From: Bacteroidota bacterium
GTDB taxonomy: Bacteria; Bacteroidota; Bacteroidia; Cytophagales; Cytophagaceae
Length of the DNA stretch: 64,000 bases
NCBI GenBank assembly: GCA_023392125.1
Contig: JAEVZS010000017.1
Coordinates: forward strand, 124,001-188,000
Direction of reading: 5' to 3'
Part shown: positions 60,349-64,000 of the stretch, piece after piece
Layout: each line of letters starts with the position of its first letter
Numbering within the stretch: position 1 is the first letter of the stretch
The notes under the pieces: model-generated
Told to the model about the DNA's origin: nothing
What the model saw: only the letters and a program-made list of their open reading frames with translations
Databases searched by the model: none
Position numbers and translations under genes: made by a program

Positions 60349-61347
60349 TTATTGAGCATCCAGAATTTTAAATAATTCATCAAGTTTTGGTGTCAGGATG
60401 ATTTCAGTACGACGGTTTTTCTGGCGGCCTTCTTTTGTCTTTGCCTCATCAACAGGCATATACTCGCCTCTGCCGCTTGCAACAAGCTTAACGGGTTGTA
60501 CACCGGATTCAGTAAGAATTCGCACAATGGAAGTTGCCCGAAGAACGCTCAGATCCCAGTTGTCTTTTATGCCGTTTGTTCCCTTGGAGATCGGTACATC
60601 GTCTGTATGACCTTCAACCATTACACTCAGGTCGTCCTGATCTTTCAGTACGCCAGCTAGTTTTTTTAGAGCGTCCACACCTTTTGCATCAACATTGATG
60701 CTGCCGGATTTAAATAGCAATTGTTCGGAAAGAGATACGAAAACTTTTCCATTCTTTACTTCAACTTTCAGGTCATTGTCCTTGAAACCAAGTAAAGCTC
60801 CTGAAACTTTGTTTTTTAAATCATTAACTGCTTTTTCTTTATCTGCGAGTACTTTTTCAAGTTCCTGAACTCTTGCTTCCCTTGCCTGCAAATCTGCGTT
60901 CAGATTATTGATTCGTTGTTGGGAGTCAAGAAGCTCTTTCTCTCTTCGTGACAAATCAGAGGATAGTTTTGAAGTTTCTGAAGCACTATTTTGCCTCAAT
61001 CGTTCATGATTCTGTAACAACCGTTCATAGGAAGTATTCAGTGCGTCATAATTATTGAGCGTTTTTCTGAGTATAATTCCGGTTTGAGTAGTATCGAGCT
61101 CAAGTTTGGCGATATTGCGCTGGAGGTTTTCGATATTTGCCTTAAAGTTACTAAGATCCTTTTCAAGCTGCTCATTGGCAGCCAGAGCATTTTGCAGGTT
61201 CTCATCGCAAATTGCTTTGTCAGCCTCCAGCATCGTTTTACGGGCATTGAGGTCATCAAATTTTTTCTGAGTAACACAAGAAGTAAGAGCCAGACTTATT
61301 AAGCTGCCATAAATAATTCTTTTTCCGTTTAACATTTGTAGCTTCAT
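60349..61347 (-). CDS. OmpA-family lipoprotein with long coiled coil
   Basis: 332 residues from the ATG at 61347; in-frame ATGs at 61335 and 61395 are alternatives. The lipoprotein signal ends at LISLALTSC. A long coiled coil follows (about 20-185: heptad-rich EQLEKDLSNFKANIENLQRN, REKELLDSQQRINNLNADLQ). The C-terminal OmpA domain has SVMVEGHTDDVPI and NWDLSVLRATSIVRIL with the peptidoglycan-binding Asp and Arg, like MotB/Pal-type proteins. It probably links the outer membrane to peptidoglycan at a distance set by the coil. Confidence 0.9.
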   Translation of the reverse strand: MKLQMLNGKRIIYGSLISLALTSCVTQKKFDDLNARKTMLEADKAICDENLQNALAANEQLEKDLSNFKANIENLQRNIAKLELDTTQTGIILRKTLNNYDALNTSYERLLQNHERLRQNSASETSKLSSDLSRREKELLDSQQRINNLNADLQAREARVQELEKVLADKEKAVNDLKNKVSGALLGFKDNDLKVEVKNGKVFVSLSEQLLFKSGSINVDAKGVDALKKLAGVLKDQDDLSVMVEGHTDDVPISKGTNGIKDNWDLSVLRATSIVRILTESGVQPVKLVASGRGEYMPVDEAKTKEGRQKNRRTEIILTPKLDELFKILDAQ

Positions 61348-61407
61348 TTTAAATGGGGCATATTTCATTAGTTGTTCCAAAAATAGCTTCCTCAAAAATA
61401 ATCTTTT

Positions 61408-62565
61408 TTATATTAATTCAGCTTCCTGTTCATAAAATTGCCGGATTATGTCAGATATAAACGTAACTTCATCTGAAGTAAGCTCGTAAAAAAGAGGTAA
61501 TCGGATCAGGCGTGCAGCTACGGATTCGGTTACCGGCAGCCGGATCTGAGGATTGTTTTTAATATACCAGGGGCTTTGATGAAGCGGAAGATAATGAAAG
61601 ACAGCCTTTATTGAATATTGCCCCAGAGAGGAGATCAAACGGTTTCTTTGCTCTTCATTGGCACAAAGAAACGAAAACTGCTGGCCATTGATGGAAGCAT
61701 ATGGAGGAATAACCGGCAGCTTTATTTTTCTTTTTTCATGTAAATCGGAAAGAAGAGTAGAATATTGAGTATAAAGAGCTCTTCTTTGGGAAGTAATTGT
61801 TTGATAATTCTCAAGCTGGGCATACAAAAATGCAGCGTTGATGTCACTTGGAAGAAACGAGGAACCAAGGGACTGCCAGCTATATTTATCTACTTCACCC
61901 CGGAATAATTTGCTCCGGTCTGTGCCTTTTTCACGTATGATTTCGGCGCTTTCGACATATTTATCCCGGTTTATAATCAGCGCTCCGCCTTCACCGCAAA
62001 TAATACTTTTGGTTTCGTGAAATGAAAAAGTGGCCAGATCTCCCAATGAACCAAGTATATGTTTTTGATTTTCTGAATAAGTGTACCAGGAATCAAAGGA
62101 AAGAGCTGCATCTTCAATAAGAGGGATATTACGGGGCCGGACAGTGGAAATAATTTCTTCCATCGGGCATGCAATACCTGCATAGTGTACGATTACTACT
62201 GCTTTCGTTTGGGGAGATATCAGGCGTCTTATTTCTTCCGGGTTAATATTAAAGGTGTCCGGGTCAATGTCTCCGAATATAATACGGGCTCCGCGAAGAG
62301 CAAAGGCATTTGCTGCTGATACGAAGTTGAAGGAAGGCATAATTACTTCATCACCTGGCTGTATATCCAGTAGCAATGCGCACATTTCCAGGGCATCTGT
62401 GCAGGATGTGGTTAAAAGGACTTTGTGAAATCCAAAGGATTCCTCCATAAACTGCTGGCATAGTCTGGTAAACCGCCCGTCGCCGGATATCTTGCCTGAA
62501 TCAACCGCCTGGCGAATATAATGCAGTTCATTACCTATTATGAAGGGCTTGTTAAAGGGTATAAT
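61408..62565 (-). CDS. RffA/WecE-type dTDP-4-keto-6-deoxysugar 4-aminotransferase, non-canonical start
   Basis: DegT/DnrJ/EryC1 family; PLP lysine in ATFSFHETKSIICGEGGAL (Lys186 if translation starts at 62565). The first ATG (62448) would start at a point about 40 residues inside the family. Upstream in frame the conserved N-terminus continues as IPFNKPFIIGNELHYIRQAV and SGKISGDGRFTRLCQQF, back to an in-frame TAA at 62578-62580. No ATG, GTG or TTG occurs there; the codons aligned with the family's Met are ATT (62563-62565) followed by ATA. Translation may begin at a rare AUU codon, or the start has been lost by mutation or sequencing error. The enzyme would make 4-amino-4,6-dideoxyhexoses for surface glycans. 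Confidence 0.85.
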   Translation of the reverse strand: MIPFNKPFIIGNELHYIRQAVDSGKISGDGRFTRLCQQFMEESFGFHKVLLTTSCTDALEMCALLLDIQPGDEVIMPSFNFVSAANAFALRGARIIFGDIDPDTFNINPEEIRRLISPQTKAVVIVHYAGIACPMEEIISTVRPRNIPLIEDAALSFDSWYTYSENQKHILGSLGDLATFSFHETKSIICGEGGALIINRDKYVESAEIIREKGTDRSKLFRGEVDKYSWQSLGSSFLPSDINAAFLYAQLENYQTITSQRRALYTQYSTLLSDLHEKRKIKLPVIPPYASINGQQFSFLCANEEQRNRLISSLGQYSIKAVFHYLPLHQSPWYIKNNPQIRLPVTESVAARLIRLPLFYELTSDEVTFISDIIRQFYEQEAELI

Positions 62566-62627
62566 AATACGGATAGTTTAAATTAACTTTTCTTTGTGCT
62601 GGCGAACCAGGTCTTTTTGTAAATATA

Positions 62628-62665
62628 AGCATAATAGGACAAATCATTGTTTGCCCTATTATGCT
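62628..62665 (-). terminator. Hairpin after ssb
   Basis: AGCATAATAGGACAAA (62628-62643) pairs with TTTGCCCTATTATGCT (62650-62665) with one mismatch. It follows the ssb stop on the minus strand; the T-run after it is weak, so termination is likely but not certain. Confidence 0.6.
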
Positions 62666-62716
62666 GAGATTACAGGATATACCTGTGATGAAGCAAGAAT
62701 AAACGCCATCGGGATA

Positions 62717-63070
62717 TCAGGCAGTTTGTCTCGAACTTTCTTTTTTAGAGATTACATATACCTCAGTGACCGATATTTCTGTTACAAAAACTTTGTATCC
62801 GTTTTTATTTTCATAGCTGCGGCTGACAAGGCGCCCTTCGATAGCAACTTCTACGCCTTTCCGGATAGTGTTGTTGGCATATTCTGCCTGCTTGCCCCAA
62901 AGAACTATATTATGCCAGTTCGTTTCTTCGATGCGGGTTCCGCTTTTTGTAGTATAGTAGTCATTGGTTGCAACAGAAAACCGGGCCATAACACTGTTGT
63001 TTAATTGACGGATTTCCGGGTCTCTTCCTACAAATCCGATAAGCTGTACTTTGTTTTTTAGTTTACTCAT
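62717..63070 (-). CDS. ssb: Single-stranded DNA-binding protein
   Basis: 117 residues, one OB fold: NKVQLIGFVGRDPEIRQLNN, MARFSVATNDYY, ETNWHNIVLWGKQAEYANN and KGVEVAIEGRLVSRSYENKNG are the canonical SSB blocks. The C-terminal tail ends KKESSRQTA and lacks the acidic DDDIPF-type tip that recruits partner proteins, and the protein is shorter than a housekeeping SSB (about 150-180 residues). This suggests an accessory SSB paralogue. Monocistronic. Confidence 0.93.
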   Translation of the reverse strand: MSKLKNKVQLIGFVGRDPEIRQLNNSVMARFSVATNDYYTTKSGTRIEETNWHNIVLWGKQAEYANNTIRKGVEVAIEGRLVSRSYENKNGYKVFVTEISVTEVYVISKKESSRQTA

Positions 63071-63234
63071 AATAATGTTATTGGTTGAATTATAATTGAT
63101 TTATAAGATGCTTTTGAGCTTCTGATGTCAAAGGTATAATTCAAAAAATGCTATATTCGTGTTTTACACATGTATATCTGTTTATACCCGTTTATAAACG
63201 CTTATACACGGATATCTTACTTTTTTTCAATGCT

Positions 63235-63600
63235 ATGGAAGGAAAAGAATGTCTTGAGTGCTCTGTTATTTTTTATGGAAGGAGCGACAAAAAGTTTTGT
63301 GGCGACTTATGCAGAAATGTTTATAATAATCGCTTGAAATGCGAAGAAAATCAGGCTATAAGTCAGGTTAATCAGATTCTTCGAAAAAACAGAAAGATTC
63401 TTGCGGAGCTGTTAAATGGAAAGCAGTTCGTAATATTTCGAAAGGACAAACTGCTCTCGAAGGGGTTTAATTTTACCTACTTTACCAATACGTTTAGTAC
63501 CAATCAGGGATTAATCTATTTTTACTGTTATGATCTGGGTTATTTGTATGAAGATAATGACATGATCAAAATAATGTTGAAAAAGGAGTATGTGGGGTAG
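63235..63600 (+). CDS. Small zinc-ribbon protein of unknown function
   Basis: 121 residues from the ATG at 63235 (the open frame begins at 63148 with no homology). ECLECSVIFYGRSDKKFCGDLCRNVYNNRLK is a CxxC...CxxxC treble-clef/zinc-ribbon common to a Bacteroidota family of unnamed small proteins. The C-terminal half is Tyr/Phe-rich and may be a second small domain. It possibly binds nucleic acid or protein; unknown. Confidence 0.75.
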   Translation: MEGKECLECSVIFYGRSDKKFCGDLCRNVYNNRLKCEENQAISQVNQILRKNRKILAELLNGKQFVIFRKDKLLSKGFNFTYFTNTFSTNQGLIYFYCYDLGYLYEDNDMIKIMLKKEYVG

Positions 63601-63899
63601 CTTCGGAAAGGTATTGTCAGCTTGCGTATCTAATTTCCTGTCGGACCTTTTTGCTTAGATATGTACAATAATAAATCAAAGTGTGTTTTCCGATATTTTA
63701 TTGATATACTTCTGCTGTTCGGCTCTAAAAATAGCTATACAAGTTAGATGAATGTTTTGTTTGTAAATAATGCTTATAAAAATATTTAGCCGGATATACT
63801 AGTCAATCATGGAAATAGTTATATTTAGTGAAAATATAAACATTCATTACAATTTCCAGTATTAAGGCAAAACGTTTATTTACTTTTTAGAGTTAAATA
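63601..63899. other. 299-base AT-rich gap
   Basis: Lies between the zinc-ribbon gene and the SET-domain gene. I see no reading frame or strong hairpin. The SET-gene promoter should be near its right end. Confidence 0.6.
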
Positions 63900-64000
63900 A
63901 TGATACATCCCGATTTAGAATTACGGTTTATCAATGATTCCATAGGATATGGGGTCTTTGCAAAGAGATTTATTCCTGCAGGTACAATTACGTATGTGAA
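63900..64000 (+). CDS. SET-domain-containing protein, 3'-truncated by the window edge
   Basis: Only the first 33 codons are inside the window, from the ATG at 63900. ELRFINDSIGYGVFAKRFIP followed by AGTITYV matches the N-terminal beta hairpin of bacterial SET domains (GxGVFAxxxIPxGTI), which in full-length proteins are lysine methyltransferases. The catalytic core is outside the window, so activity cannot be judged. Confidence 0.72.
   Translation, partial: MIHPDLELRFINDSIGYGVFAKRFIPAGTITYV

Noticed and set aside
1..64000. tRNA genes, CRISPR arrays, insertion sequences, prophage or toxin-antitoxin pairs
   Set aside because: Intergenic regions were read for these; no cloverleaf-like sequence, spaced direct repeats, transposase, integrase or phage gene was seen.

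Overview
The window reads as an ordinary chromosomal stretch of a member of the Bacteroidota, most likely the Cytophagales or a near relative. The evidence is two secreted proteins with C-terminal type IX secretion (T9SS) sorting domains, a PorE-like TPR/PD40/OmpA protein, a waaA Kdo transferase, a bestrophin, a DUF5606-type protein, a DoxD-DoxA fusion, many short MKK-type lipoproteins, generally weak Shine-Dalgarno sequences and several TAnnTTTG-like -7 elements. I see no rRNA, tRNA, CRISPR array, insertion sequence or prophage.

Layout. 0-4.4 kb: the end of cysQ with a histidine kinase, then a minus-strand surface-glycan operon (WbqC-like, GT2, sulfotransferase). 4.5-10.4 kb: mnmD-like methyltransferase, GroES-like protein, DoxDA-like membrane protein, a small membrane protein, a large secreted hexapeptide-repeat protein and a bestrophin. 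10.4-16 kb: hemB, ornithine aminotransferase, a lipoprotein and hemA, with a second histidine kinase divergent from hemA. 16-23 kb: a T9SS cargo protein, the putrescine pair (agmatine deiminase and N-carbamoylputrescine amidase), an EptA-like phosphoethanolamine transferase, a YigZ-family protein, a TPR protein and the wreck of an EamA transporter. 23-29 kb: sugar ketoisomerase, FemAB-like protein and GT2 on plus, meeting waaA-rsgA-flippase on minus.

29-37.6 kb: two lipoproteins, a MauE-thioredoxin fusion, an MFS transporter, an M42 peptidase, a Nudix hydrolase and the run rnhB-gcvT-comB. 37.7-46.5 kb: ilvE, a MazG-like/dtd pair, PRC-barrel, DinB-like and cold-shock proteins, then thrABC. 46.7-54.6 kb: a lipoprotein, a Ppx/GppA protein, a PerR-like regulator with its peroxiredoxin, a probable protein-deglycation pair (LMW-PTP and fructosamine-kinase family), a beta-barrel protein, a DUF5606-type protein, a TonB-domain protein and engB. 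54.6-64 kb: the PorE-like protein, a cystathionine gamma-synthase/lyase, a TVP38 membrane protein, a PIG-L deacetylase, a LOG-family protein, a coiled-coil OmpA lipoprotein, an RffA-type sugar aminotransferase, ssb, a small zinc-ribbon protein and the start of a SET-domain gene.

Functional groups: envelope glycan assembly is scattered over four loci. Tetrapyrrole, threonine, branched-chain, putrescine and sulfur amino-acid metabolism are represented by recognisable enzymes. Most convergent gene pairs are separated by a strong bidirectional hairpin terminator.

Most noteworthy observations: an RffA-type aminotransferase whose conserved N-terminus is in frame but has no ATG/GTG/TTG start; a PerR-like regulator that keeps the five sensing ligands but lacks the structural zinc site, next to a 7-5-7 palindrome; the LMW-PTP/fructosamine-kinase pair; an internally deleted EamA pseudogene; a T9SS-type protein with a degenerate YELGH zincin motif; and a long hairpin that contains a stop codon. 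I did not find a system that I can call wholly undescribed.
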